The position numbers were made by a program, and so were the translations under genes. A DNA stretch of 64,000 bases from Trichomonas vaginalis G3 (taxonomy: Eukaryota > Parabasalia > Trichomonadida > Trichomonadidae), in the NCBI RefSeq assembly GCF_026262505.1, contig NC_067208.1, positions 4,535,962 through 4,599,961 of the forward strand, given 5' to 3'. Position 1 is the first letter of the stretch; the number at the start of each line of letters is the position of its first letter. Below are positions 31,371 to 39,285 of this stretch, piece after piece. The notes under the pieces are model-generated. The model was not told the DNA's origin, did no database searches, and saw only the letters and a list, made by a program, of their open reading frames with translations.

Positions 31371-31528
31371 GGCGAGTAAGATTTTTTACCTACTCGCTGT
31401 TCTTCACGATTTTCATAGAGTTTTGGCGAGTAAGATTTTTTACCTACTCGCTGTTCTTCACGATTTTCATAGAGTTTTGGCGACTGGGGTTTTTTACCTA
31501 CTCGCTTTGCTTCACGATTTTCATACGG
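31371..31528. repeat. 54-bp tandem repeat, three units, each with a hairpin
   Basis: Units at 31371, 31425 and 31479 (the last diverged). Each starts GGCGAGTAAGATTTTTTACC and carries a 7-bp stem GCGAGTA/TACTCGC. The minus strand is open as an 18-residue repeat (YENREEQRVGKKSYSPKL), but there is no ATG-led gene I trust. Confidence 0.8.
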
Positions 31529-31533
31529 AATCT

Positions 31534-31557
31534 CTACCCTCGGTTTTCCGAGGGTAG
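31534..31557. terminator. perfect 10-bp hairpin with TTTT loop
   Basis: CTACCCTCGG-TTTT-CCGAGGGTAG, directly after the tandem repeat in an otherwise gene-free stretch. It could end transcription or process RNA; in a eukaryotic element this role is only a guess. Confidence 0.4.
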
Positions 31558-31583
31558 CAAACATATGAGGAAATTCATGAATT

Positions 31584-31864
31584 TTGTTGCTGAATTCAAT
31601 AAAAATATATTTTAGGTGAAGAGGTGAGATCTCACCCGTTTTCTCACCTAATTTTTCACCTCAGTTATTTTATAAGCGTTTTACATGGTAAACGTTATTT
31701 TTTAAATTTTGTGAAAACTCAACGGTTTAACACAAGCTATATGCCATTTTACTCAGAAATTTGTTGCTGAATTCAATAAAAATATATTTTAGGGTAGAAG
31801 GTGAGATCTCACCTGTTTTTTCACCTCTTTTCTCACCCCAGTTATTTTATAAGCGTTTTACATG
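31584..31864. repeat. 104-bp direct duplication that includes a gene end
   Basis: Copies at 31584-31687 and 31761-31864 share TTGTTGCTGAATTCAATAAA, a GGTGAGATCTCACC palindrome and TTATAAGCGTTTTACATG. The second copy contains the final codons (VKRL, stop) of the minus-strand gene beginning at 31847, so the first copy is probably the tail of a lost relative. Confidence 0.75.
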
Positions 31865-33204
31865 AATTGTACGATGTATATTTGAAATCCTAAACAGTTT
31901 TGTAGCTTCTATTTCTTCTTTTAGTACATCGAATGTTTTAACAATGCCGAAAGTTTCTTTATACTTCTTCTTGACGTCAGATAATAGGAAATCGTCAGCT
32001 GTTGGATAGTTTTTGTTCAGAAATGCTAACATGTCCATTTTATCTTCTGCTGGTTTCTCTACTTCTTTCTTTAAGTCAGCATAGTCGTTTCTCATACGTT
32101 CTATCTCTTTGACGGAGTAGTTATATTTCCTTATTGCTGCTTTACATTTTGAACATTGTGGGTTCATTTTTGCGTTATACATTGAAATTTGACCTGCTAG
32201 AACAACTAAGGCGTCAATGGTTTTCTTCATCTCAAACATAGCGGGTCTTATTTGTTCGTTCCATACTTTACCTCTTCTATCTTTATCTCTTATCTGCCAA
32301 ACACATTCAGCAACTAACGAAACAAAGTTGTCGTATGTCTTAAACTCCTCCGATTTATATATGTCAGAGATGTTCTTATATAACATGTCGCAATCTTTGT
32401 CCATAACTTTATGGTTGCAATGAAATCCTAGAAACTCATAATTTACCTTTCGTATGAACTTCTTTATTTCTACTGAGTCGGTTGTTTTTACTTCTATTTC
32501 ATCGAATTCAGGAATAGTGAGCTTTTGTTGTTGGATTTCAGGCAATTTAGGTAAATGGTCAATAATGTCCTGCATTTCATAAAGATATTCTTCATTTTGT
32601 TCATCTTTCGCACAACAGTCCAAAGTACTTGTTAAAAGTTCTTGCTTTGTCTTCTGGATTGTTGTTTCGAAAGTATATGAAGAAGGAATGAAGAACGTTT
32701 GTCTACTTTCCAAAATAAAAACTCTGTATCTCTTGGAGGGTTAATTTCAATCTTTTGAAATGAAACGGTGGAGTTCATCTTGTCATATTCTAGTTTCAGA
32801 TAGTATGTTCCATTTAGTAAAGAGTCATATTTTTCTTGAAATTCCCAATAATATTTGTTCATTTGAGTTTGAAAGTCATTTAGAGTTTTTTCAAGACTTT
32901 CGTCTGAACGAACTGTAAAGATTCTCATTTCGTCAAATTTGTCTATTAGACCATCAGAACCTTTATACTGCCCATGAAAATATACTGCGAACATAAATGC
33001 GTTAGTTCTATTTGAAAACAAAACTCTTCTAAATCCTATTGCCTTTGCATCTGAAGGACTTTGAAGCCAACGAATTGGATAGTCAAACCTGTATTCTCGG
33101 GATGAAATTTCTTCATCTGAAATAGTCCTACCAGCATTTGTAAAGATATAGTCTAACGGTTTTGTATCTGCTACTTTTGTTCTTTGTTTTTCAGCCTGAA
33201 GCAT
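31847..33204 (-). CDS. paralogous Maverick gene region in two overlapping frames, possibly one broken gene
   Basis: Two minus-strand frames overlap by about 80 bases: 32632-33204 (190 residues, ATG 33204) and 31847-32713 (no early ATG). The first is clearly related to the gene at 37654-38502: both share TKPLD..FTN.G, then YRFDYP.RWL..PS..KAIGFRR. The second has a helical, lysine-rich sequence with a CxxC pair (NPQCSKCKAAIRKY). The lack of a good start in the second makes a single broken gene likely. Function unknown; a virion role is possible. Confidence 0.5.
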
Positions 33205-33229
33205 TTAATATATGTAAAAATATATTGTT

Positions 33230-33802
33230 TTAAAATGGTATGCCATATAGCTTCTTGAATTTGTTAAGAAGTATTTGAACGTATTTTCCATCTGTATCGC
33301 TAGTGTTTACATAAGCATAGCCCGCCTTAGTAAAATATACTTGTAATTTCCTATAGTTTACGCCGGTATAAAAGTAGAAAGAGTCTTGTTCTTCGCTATA
33401 GTAAAACTCAAACGTATGCTTGCCATAGTCTGTAATTTCAATTGTTTCATCTTCTAGTTCGTCGACAAATTCGAATACAATATCTCCAAATTTGCCTTTG
33501 TTCTTATTGTTTTCAGAACGAGTGACCCAACGTAAGTTTTCAAGTCTATTGTCGTTTCTTATATGGTTTATATGGTCTACAAAAGGTAAATTGTTAGGAT
33601 TCAATATAAAATGAGTTGCAATGACAACATGTTTAAGATAGTGTTTTCCACCCATCTTCATAATAGCATATCCGTCATTTTGCTCCCATTCGCTTAAAAC
33701 TCTTTTTGTCTTTTTGTTTCTGACTTCAAATGACTCACAACAGTGAATTTCATATTTCTCATCTAACAAACAAGTTTCCTTCAACTTGAGGTTCACTAAC
33801 AT
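33230..33802 (-). CDS. HNH endonuclease
   Basis: 190 residues, ATG 33802. An HNH motif is clear in the centre: HVVIATHFILNPNNLPFVDH, then INHIRNDNRLENLRWVTRSE, the pattern of HNH_3 and phage homing nucleases (the D-H pair, a central asparagine and the N-L-R-W-V block). The C-terminal part is unassigned. Such enzymes cut DNA and spread themselves or bias inheritance. It overlaps the next gene upstream by 44 bases. Frame whole. Confidence 0.85.
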   Translation of the reverse strand: MLVNLKLKETCLLDEKYEIHCCESFEVRNKKTKRVLSEWEQNDGYAIMKMGGKHYLKHVVIATHFILNPNNLPFVDHINHIRNDNRLENLRWVTRSENNKNKGKFGDIVFEFVDELEDETIEITDYGKHTFEFYYSEEQDSFYFYTGVNYRKLQVYFTKAGYAYVNTSDTDGKYVQILLNKFKKLYGIPF

Positions 33803-34028
33803 CGAAAGGCATGTCCATAAGACGTTCTTCTTCTAACCTCTCTAGTCTGTTTGGATAATTTGCACGTGCTGTTTCCAAATCCATTTCGTAGCGAAGACCA
33901 GACAATTTGTCATAGACTTTTATGGGTCTTCCCTTCCTATATTTAAAATTCTTCGAAACTCTCCAACCATATCTTTGTAACTCTGCTTTTATTCTAGCAG
34001 ACTTTCTGTCCATTCTATATGGGGGCAT
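33759..34028 (-). CDS. small basic Maverick protein, unknown
   Basis: 89 residues, ATG 34028, very rich in Arg and Lys at the N-terminus (MPPYRMDRKSARIKAELQRY), acidic toward the end. It may bind nucleic acid. It precedes the HNH gene and overlaps it by 44 bases. A short AT motif (TTTTTATAAAA) lies just before the ATG. Confidence 0.55.
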   Translation of the reverse strand: MPPYRMDRKSARIKAELQRYGWRVSKNFKYRKGRPIKVYDKLSGLRYEMDLETARANYPNRLERLEEERLMDMPFDVSEPQVEGNLFVR

Positions 34029-34058
34029 TTTTATAAAAATAAAAATATACTGTTTTCT

Positions 34059-34643
34059 TTACTTTACATAAGCACTTGCTGCCATAAGTCTTTGACGCCA
34101 ACCCATACCAGCTAATGAAGGTTGGCTTGGTTTAGTCTCCAAACTAAACTTTGGTTTTGGTTTATCTTCAGTTTTTGGTTTTTCTTCTTCTATTGGTTTT
34201 TCGTCACTTTTCGGTTCCTCTGACTTTACTTCACTTGCAGGAACAGTTGTGCCGTCAACATCTTCATAAATATCATATGCCATTTGTTTTTGTTTTCCTT
34301 TCAACTTTTTGTGTTTGTTGTAAAGTTTAGAATATTTCGACTCTAAGTCAATGAGATGTTCTATAATGAACTGTTGGTCAGTGAAGTAAACTTTTCCATA
34401 TGTTGTCTCGAAAGCTCCCACAGACTTCAATATTTTATTTGTGAGAGTCTGTTTCTTTTTTGAGATACTAGCCGTTCCATTTCTATGAAAAGTGACTTTA
34501 TAGTTAGAGTTTGTATTTCCAGACCTGGCACTTTCTATTATTGAATTTTTCTCTTCATCTGTAAGTTCTTTGACAGGTTTTGACAATGGTTCTGAACTTT
34601 TTGTTTGTGGTGTCAAATCTACCGTTTCAACTTCTTCGGTCAT
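34059..34643 (-). CDS. Maverick protein with K/E/P-rich tail, unknown
   Basis: 194 residues, ATG 34643. A central region (residues 45-110) looks folded (YKVTFHRNGTASISKKKQTL). The segment from 125 to 175 is a low-complexity run of EEPKSDEKP-type repeats. The last 20 residues are more conserved-looking (AGMGWRQRLMAASAYVK). The leader TTTTTTACTGAGATGAA directly before the ATG is shared with the 50-residue gene upstream. No family recognised. Confidence 0.55.
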   Translation of the reverse strand: MTEEVETVDLTPQTKSSEPLSKPVKELTDEEKNSIIESARSGNTNSNYKVTFHRNGTASISKKKQTLTNKILKSVGAFETTYGKVYFTDQQFIIEHLIDLESKYSKLYNKHKKLKGKQKQMAYDIYEDVDGTTVPASEVKSEEPKSDEKPIEEEKPKTEDKPKPKFSLETKPSQPSLAGMGWRQRLMAASAYVK

Positions 34644-34660
34644 TTCATCTCAGTAAAAAA
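34644..34660 (-). promoter_or_regulatory. leader motif TTTTTTACTGAGATGAA
   Basis: The same 17 bases precede ATG 34643 and ATG 34815 (copy at 34816-34832) with no spacing difference. Identical leaders in front of two short genes point to a promoter or translation-start element. Confidence 0.55.
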
Positions 34661-34662
34661 TT

Positions 34663-34815
34663 TTAGTTTGGTTTGTTTTCAACTGGTTGTTGAGGTTTTT
34701 TAAGTCGGTCTAAAACTTCCTGAGGTATAGGAAGAACTTGACAAACACGTGGTGTAACTGCTGGAAACCGACAAATCCATCTTGAACTCATTTGTCTCAA
34801 TGCTGTATTGTTCAT
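34663..34815 (-). CDS. 50-residue Maverick protein
   Basis: ATG 34815 opens MNNTALRQMSSRWICRFPAV and ends with KKPQQPVENKPN. It is too short for ordinary gene calls, but it lies in register within a compact minus-strand gene series and has the same leader (AATTTTTTACTGAGATGAA) before its ATG as its downstream neighbour. Function unknown. Confidence 0.45.
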   Translation of the reverse strand: MNNTALRQMSSRWICRFPAVTPRVCQVLPIPQEVLDRLKKPQQPVENKPN

Positions 34816-34834
34816 TTCATCTCAGTAAAAAATT

Positions 34835-35236
34835 TTACATTCCCCAAGTTTGAGGTGGTTGCGGTTGGTTATTGTTTACCCACTGTTGTGCATGGTTATA
34901 TCCTCTGTTAAAGAATCTTTCACCTTGGTCCATATAGTGTCCTGCTTGGTTATAGTAGTCATTTGCTTTGTTATAATAGTTTCCTGCTTGTTTCCCTACA
35001 TTGTCCATCCATCCTTGAACTTTTCCTCTTGTTTCAGGATTTGGAATAAGATTTGTTGCATCTCGTGCTACATCCCAACCTTTCTGTACAGTTTGTATAA
35101 TAGGTTGTGCTTTCTCTTTAAGTATACCTAATGTACTCAAAATCTTCCTTCCAACTCCAAATACACCTCTGGCTATTGTTCCCACTGCGGGCAAAAATCT
35201 AGATGCGACTCCTGCTAATGCGCCAAATAAACCCAT
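34835..35236 (-). CDS. amphipathic Maverick protein, pVI-like in appearance
   Basis: 133 residues, ATG 35236. The N-terminal ~45 residues are Gly/Ala-rich and amphipathic (MGLFGALAGVASRFLPAVGT), the middle is helical with Tyr/Asn repeats (YYNKANDYYNQAGHYMDQGE), and the end is Pro/Gln-rich. Small proteins starting with such a helix occur in adenoviruses and Polintons as inner capsid proteins. The gene at 38507 has the same MG(L/F)FG opening. The role is inferred only from general appearance. Confidence 0.5.
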   Translation of the reverse strand: MGLFGALAGVASRFLPAVGTIARGVFGVGRKILSTLGILKEKAQPIIQTVQKGWDVARDATNLIPNPETRGKVQGWMDNVGKQAGNYYNKANDYYNQAGHYMDQGERFFNRGYNHAQQWVNNNQPQPPQTWGM

Positions 35237-35254
35237 TTCTTATGGGTTAAAAAA

Positions 35255-36205
35255 TGACGAATCCAAACAAGGACCCCTATGTTTCTAAAGCGACAAAGAA
35301 AGCACTCATGATAAAAATCTTTAGTTCAACACCAAAATGCTTGGTTTATGGATATCTTGGAAAACATTCCGAGGTATAGAGAAGATGAACCACCATACTG
35401 GCTAATATTGTCGGTCAAAACACAAGATACTGTGAAGCCATACCATTATGGTCCAAAAATATTTTAGATGTGAAAACTGCTTTGACAATATTCGTTGACA
35501 AATACCATCCAACAAAACTGACATCTGACTGTGAAAGTTCTTTCAAATCAGATGATGTAAAAACTATCTGCGTTCAAAAATGTAAACCAAATTTCATTGT
35601 CGACCAAAACCATTCTGCTCTTGGTGTCATTGACGGTTGTATAAAATGTTAAGAGACTTAAACCAACCACAAGGTGGTGAAGCAAATGAAATGTCATATG
35701 ACGACAAATATAGACACTTCTCCATGGCAAAGATGAGACAAGTTTTAAATATTTACAATAACCGTAAACAAAAAGGTTTGGGAAACCACTCCCCGAAGAA
35801 ATGAAAAACAACCCTGACTTAGAGAAAGACTATATATTTAATAATTTAGTCAAAAGAGACAAACAAGAAATGCCGGGCTTCAAACTTCAGAAAGGTGACA
35901 AAGTAAAAAATAGAAATACCTAAACGCGACCCATATGAAAATACTATTGACTATGACAACAATGGGAACCGACAGGTACTCACATTCGTGTTCGTAAAAA
36001 TAGAAGAAAGTATACAAGAGAATATTATGAAGTTTTAGGCAAACATGGCAAAATATACACACTGCAAGCAGAAGATAAAACTACTATTGCCAGACCTCGT
36101 TTCAAACTTGTCAAAGTTCAAGGTGGTATACTTTCAAAGACAGTTCCTAACAAATATAAGACAACTCCTGACGAATATGCTAAAGAAGTTGAAAATGACG
36201 ACTAA
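35255..36205 (+). pseudogene. Maverick integrase (retroviral-type, RVE), broken
   Basis: Plus-strand pieces include part of an RVE-type catalytic core (FVDKYHPTKLTSDCESSFKS, with the second acidic position in TSD) and a basic C-terminal domain. It lies between two minus-strand gene groups. Several breaks are present, so the copy cannot be expected to make the enzyme. This gene is the best single marker for the Maverick assignment. Confidence 0.7.
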
Positions 36206-37635
36206 GCAATTCTATACCATGCGTAAACTGTCATGTAAGGTGGCATGTAGTCTTTACTTTGTCCCGTTGTTTGCGTATATCCTGAAACGCGATGTGTATG
36301 GTTTCCTCCTCCCTCAGTGTTACTCCAGTAACAATTTATAGCAAACTGAACGTTGTCTTTAACATCATATCCTTTACCTTTTGTCATTCCTGACCAATCC
36401 CAATATCTATGCTTATGCCAACCTGCTTGAGATGTACTTAAATCTATGTAGTGACTGTGTGCAGGTAAATTTTCACCTGAAATCGTTTTACTTCCACCTG
36501 TTTCCTTTGAAGAGTTTGCACAATACAAAAACCTGTCGACTATTTGAGTCCAAGTTCCAAAACCAAGTACTACTTCTGGTCTGGTAGAGTTCATTGACGT
36601 ATAAATAGAGCCAACAGGATATAATGTTTGAAGTATTTCAGTCTTTAATGTTTGAAGCTCTGTTTTGTCTGCTTTCTTATCATATAAATCTTGAGCAGTG
36701 AATTTAACTTTATTTTCATCCATGACATAAACATTTCTACATCTAATGTATTTCATCGTTGTTATGTTTTCATCCGATGTTAAACCTTGTGGAAAGTTAG
36801 GAGGTTTACAATATAATGCATCCCCATCAGTTCCTTCAACCGTTCCTTCAATACTTTCTATACCAACAGTTGTGAAGAAATCATGTGTATGGTTCTTATC
36901 CGCCTTCTTCTCTAACTCACTAGCCACATATGTTTTATTTGCTTTTGTCTCTAATGTTTCTTGTAAGTTTGTAATATTTGCAATGGTATGTGTATGTCCA
37001 ACGTCACTTTTCCTGTTTAAGGTTTCTTGTAAGTTTGTAATATTTGCAATGGTATGTGTATGAGTCTTATTTGCTTTTGTCTCTAATGTTTCTTGTAAGT
37101 TTGTAATATTTGCAATGGTATGTGTATGTCCAACGTCACTTTTCCTGTTTAAGGTTTCTTGTAAGTTTGTAATATTTGCAATGGTATGTGTATGAGTCTT
37201 TTTAGAATATTCGTTTTCAGCTCTTGTCACTTCACTTGACATTTTATTGTCAACATATGTTTTGTCTGCTAGTTCAGGATGAGTATGTTCTTTTGTTGCA
37301 TAAGCATTGTTAGCTCTTTCTTCTTCTTTTGCTATTGCATCGTCTACATATTCTTTGTCAGCTTTGTTGTCAACATCTGCTTTCAAAAGAAGTTCATTTA
37401 TAGGTTTCTCGTTTAAAGTTCCTTTTGTTGGATTTATACAGACAGTATGGTTCTTATTGTCTTGAAATAGAAACTCATCTGTCATAGGGTTTATTGTCAG
37501 TTTTAAGTTTCCTTCTTTCAATGACTCAGATATTTTAGCATAGTTTGAAAAGTTTGTTGTGTTCTTATTTAGAGCTTGCATAATGAGTTGTCGGTTGTGT
37601 TGTATTTCTCTCATAGACGCTGTTTCATTTGACAT
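36202..37635 (-). CDS. phage-tail-fibre-like protein
   Basis: 477 residues, whole frame, ATG 37635. The N-terminus is helical. Residues ~115-260 hold coiled/collar-type repeats, including four 22-residue units HTHTIANITNLQETL. The C-terminal ~140 residues closely resemble bacteriophage tail-fibre or baseplate gp10-type domains: LYPVGSIYTSMNSTRPEVVL, GFGTWTQIVDRFL, GENLPAHSHY, GGGNHTHRVS and a final YMPPYMTVYAWYRIA. In phages such proteins form trimers and bind the host surface. In this element it may be a receptor-binding fibre, probably acquired from a bacterial virus. It ends a few bases into the integrase region and starts 18 bases from the divergent gene at 37654. Confidence 0.85.
   Translation of the reverse strand: MSNETASMREIQHNRQLIMQALNKNTTNFSNYAKISESLKEGNLKLTINPMTDEFLFQDNKNHTVCINPTKGTLNEKPINELLLKADVDNKADKEYVDDAIAKEEERANNAYATKEHTHPELADKTYVDNKMSSEVTRAENEYSKKTHTHTIANITNLQETLNRKSDVGHTHTIANITNLQETLETKANKTHTHTIANITNLQETLNRKSDVGHTHTIANITNLQETLETKANKTYVASELEKKADKNHTHDFFTTVGIESIEGTVEGTDGDALYCKPPNFPQGLTSDENITTMKYIRCRNVYVMDENKVKFTAQDLYDKKADKTELQTLKTEILQTLYPVGSIYTSMNSTRPEVVLGFGTWTQIVDRFLYCANSSKETGGSKTISGENLPAHSHYIDLSTSQAGWHKHRYWDWSGMTKGKGYDVKDNVQFAINCYWSNTEGGGNHTHRVSGYTQTTGQSKDYMPPYMTVYAWYRIA
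36950..37215 (-). repeat. 66-bp coding tandem repeat in the fibre gene
   Basis: Four near-identical 66-base units (plus-strand text TTTCTTGTAAGTTTGTAATA) encode alternate versions of HTHTIANITNLQETL followed by NRKSDVG or ETKANKT. High identity between alternate units suggests recent duplication of a double unit. Confidence 0.85.
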
Positions 37636-37653
37636 TTTTATTATAGATAAAAT
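37636..37653. promoter_or_regulatory. 18-bp divergent promoter gap
   Basis: TTTATTATAGATAAAATA-like sequence separates ATG 37635 (minus) and ATG 37654 (plus). It contains a TATTTTATCTATAATAAAA-type box seen before other genes of the element (39130, 40088). Confidence 0.5.
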
Positions 37654-38502
37654 ATGCTTCCAATAGAAAAAGAAAATTCAAGAGTTGCTACAACTAAACC
37701 ATTAGATGAACTTTTTACTAATGTCGGTCAAAAGTTTGAGACAGAGACCGTAAAGCATGAAGGCTATCGTTTTGACTACCCATTAAGATGGTTAAGAGAC
37801 CCATCCGTCACAAAAGCTATTGGCTTTCGTAGAATGAAGTTCATTTCAGAAGCCATACATGGTTTCCCATTTACGGTCGGTTTTGAAGTTCGATACTATA
37901 ACAAAGAAAAACGTATGTATGAGAAATTTGAACAGGGAAAACTTTTTCAAGTTAGTTTGCTTGTAAACTTAGAAACAACTCTTCATGCTTTTCAAGAAAA
38001 AATAAACGACATCTATATCGAATATGCAAACCAGTATAACATTGACGAAGGAGAATACCATCTCGATATTATTTATGACAGGAAAAATGCAACTGTTAAA
38101 ATCAATAAAATAGAAGACCTTGGAGAAAACGTTTATATTTCTACAAAATATAACAACTTGGCATGGTATAGATTTTTGAGGATGTTAAATCAGCCTGCAG
38201 AATATCCAGTACACCCGGACTTTTATGAAGTCGAAAACCCTAATGGAACATATGAAAATATTTTCGACCAAGATGCTATTATTGTTCATGCTTCATTTTC
38301 TGGTGCGCAAAACTCTTTCTTATGTCTGATGAATGATTTTTACGAAAAACCTACAAAGTTATACGAACCACCAAGTGGAAGTATTTCAGACTTTCAAGTA
38401 TGGTTTACTACAGATGGAAGAAAAAGAATAATTCCATTATACCATGCGTTTTACTTAGAACTTAGTTTCATATACAACTACTATCGAACGGTAAAAATAT
38501 AA
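37654..38502 (+). CDS. Maverick protein, paralogue of 32632-33204
   Basis: 282 residues, ATG 37654, whole. It shares with its paralogue the opening pattern (TTKPLDELFTNVGQKF; YRFDYPLRWLRDPS; TKAIGFRRM) and the following beta-rich part (NLETTLHAFQEKINDIYIEY). The C-terminal third (residues 185-282) is beta-rich with many aromatics. Two copies in one element suggest either a duplicated structural protein or diverged subunits. No known family recognised. Confidence 0.6.
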   Translation: MLPIEKENSRVATTKPLDELFTNVGQKFETETVKHEGYRFDYPLRWLRDPSVTKAIGFRRMKFISEAIHGFPFTVGFEVRYYNKEKRMYEKFEQGKLFQVSLLVNLETTLHAFQEKINDIYIEYANQYNIDEGEYHLDIIYDRKNATVKINKIEDLGENVYISTKYNNLAWYRFLRMLNQPAEYPVHPDFYEVENPNGTYENIFDQDAIIVHASFSGAQNSFLCLMNDFYEKPTKLYEPPSGSISDFQVWFTTDGRKRIIPLYHAFYLELSFIYNYYRTVKI

Positions 38503-38506
38503 TTTT

Positions 38507-38749
38507 TTAATACGGTTGAGGTGTTGGATTTGGTTGCCAACTTGACTGTGGTGCAGGTTCAGGTTGTTGTATAACAGGGGCTTGTTCTTCTGGTTCAGGG
38601 TCTTTAGGTATAATACCAACGAACTGACCTACTCTTTTACCAATATTTTTGACACCGTTCCAAATTCCTCTTCCGACAGATTTTATTCCATTCCATATAC
38701 CTCTTCCAACATTTCGAAAGAAGTTTCCTATTCTTCCAAAGAAACCCAT
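38507..38749 (-). CDS. small amphipathic Maverick protein with internal repeat
   Basis: 80 residues, ATG 38749. The first 45 residues are a basic amphipathic helix with the tandem pattern VGRGIWNGIKS / VGRGIWNGVKN; the remainder is Pro/Gln/Glu-rich. It resembles small membrane-active or capsid-associated peptides in general character. TTTTTACATATAGTAAA lies directly before the ATG. Function not established. Confidence 0.55.
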   Translation of the reverse strand: MGFFGRIGNFFRNVGRGIWNGIKSVGRGIWNGVKNIGKRVGQFVGIIPKDPEPEEQAPVIQQPEPAPQSSWQPNPTPQPY

Positions 38750-38767
38750 TTTACTATATGTAAAAAT

Positions 38768-39130
38768 CTAATGTCCGCCTAGTCTCTTACGTTTCCTGTT
38801 GAGTTCCATAGCATTCTTTAACTGGAGCTCATACATTCTGTTTCTCCTCTGGTAGAAAACATATTCTGGGTCAACTCCTGTGTTCGCGTCATCTGCATAA
38901 AGTTGTTTATATCCCACTTCAGGGTTTGTATAAAACTCTTTCCATCTCATATTTGCATACCATGGTGGCAAACCTAACGCAGCGTCATTTGACATGGCAG
39001 TTTGCATTTGTACATCTGTTGGCACTTGACCATAGTTTGCCATTGCAGTTTGTATTCTAACTTCATTTGGAATATTCTCTGGGTTTGGTTGTCCAGGTTG
39101 CTGTGCATTCGCTAAGTTCTGTGCGTCCAT
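38768..39130 (-). CDS. small Maverick protein, unknown
   Basis: 120 residues, ATG 39130. There is a duplicated segment near the N-terminus (EVRIQTAMANYGQVPTDVQM, then QTAMS). The rest is Tyr/Arg-rich and basic at the end (ELNRKRKRLGGH). A TATTTTTATCTAATATTAA box precedes the ATG. No family recognised. Confidence 0.55.
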   Translation of the reverse strand: MDAQNLANAQQPGQPNPENIPNEVRIQTAMANYGQVPTDVQMQTAMSNDAALGLPPWYANMRWKEFYTNPEVGYKQLYADDANTGVDPEYVFYQRRNRMYELQLKNAMELNRKRKRLGGH

Positions 39131-39153
39131 TTAATATTAGATAAAAATATCTC

Positions 39154-39285
39154 TTACGAGTACATATACTGAACATTTGCAGGCATTGGTTCATCTTCAT
39201 ATTCTCTGTACTTTTCTGCCACGTCAAATAAATAAATGACACAATGGAAAAAACCTAAAACAAGTAGTCCTATTTCAAACCACAT
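39154..39285 (-). CDS. 43-residue single-pass membrane protein
   Basis: ATG 39285 opens MWFEIGLLVLGFFHCVIYLF, a transmembrane helix, followed by a short acidic tail (DVAEKYREYEDEPMPA). It overlaps the last 16 bases of the methyltransferase gene in the same direction, as translationally linked genes often do. Too short for standard gene calls. Role unknown. Confidence 0.5.
   Translation of the reverse strand: MWFEIGLLVLGFFHCVIYLFDVAEKYREYEDEPMPANVQYMYS

Noticed and set aside
31355-31564. 69-codon minus frame of YENREEQRVGKK repeats as a gene
   Set aside because: It is created by the 54-bp tandem repeat and lacks a leader like those of the neighbouring genes. It is listed as a repeat only.
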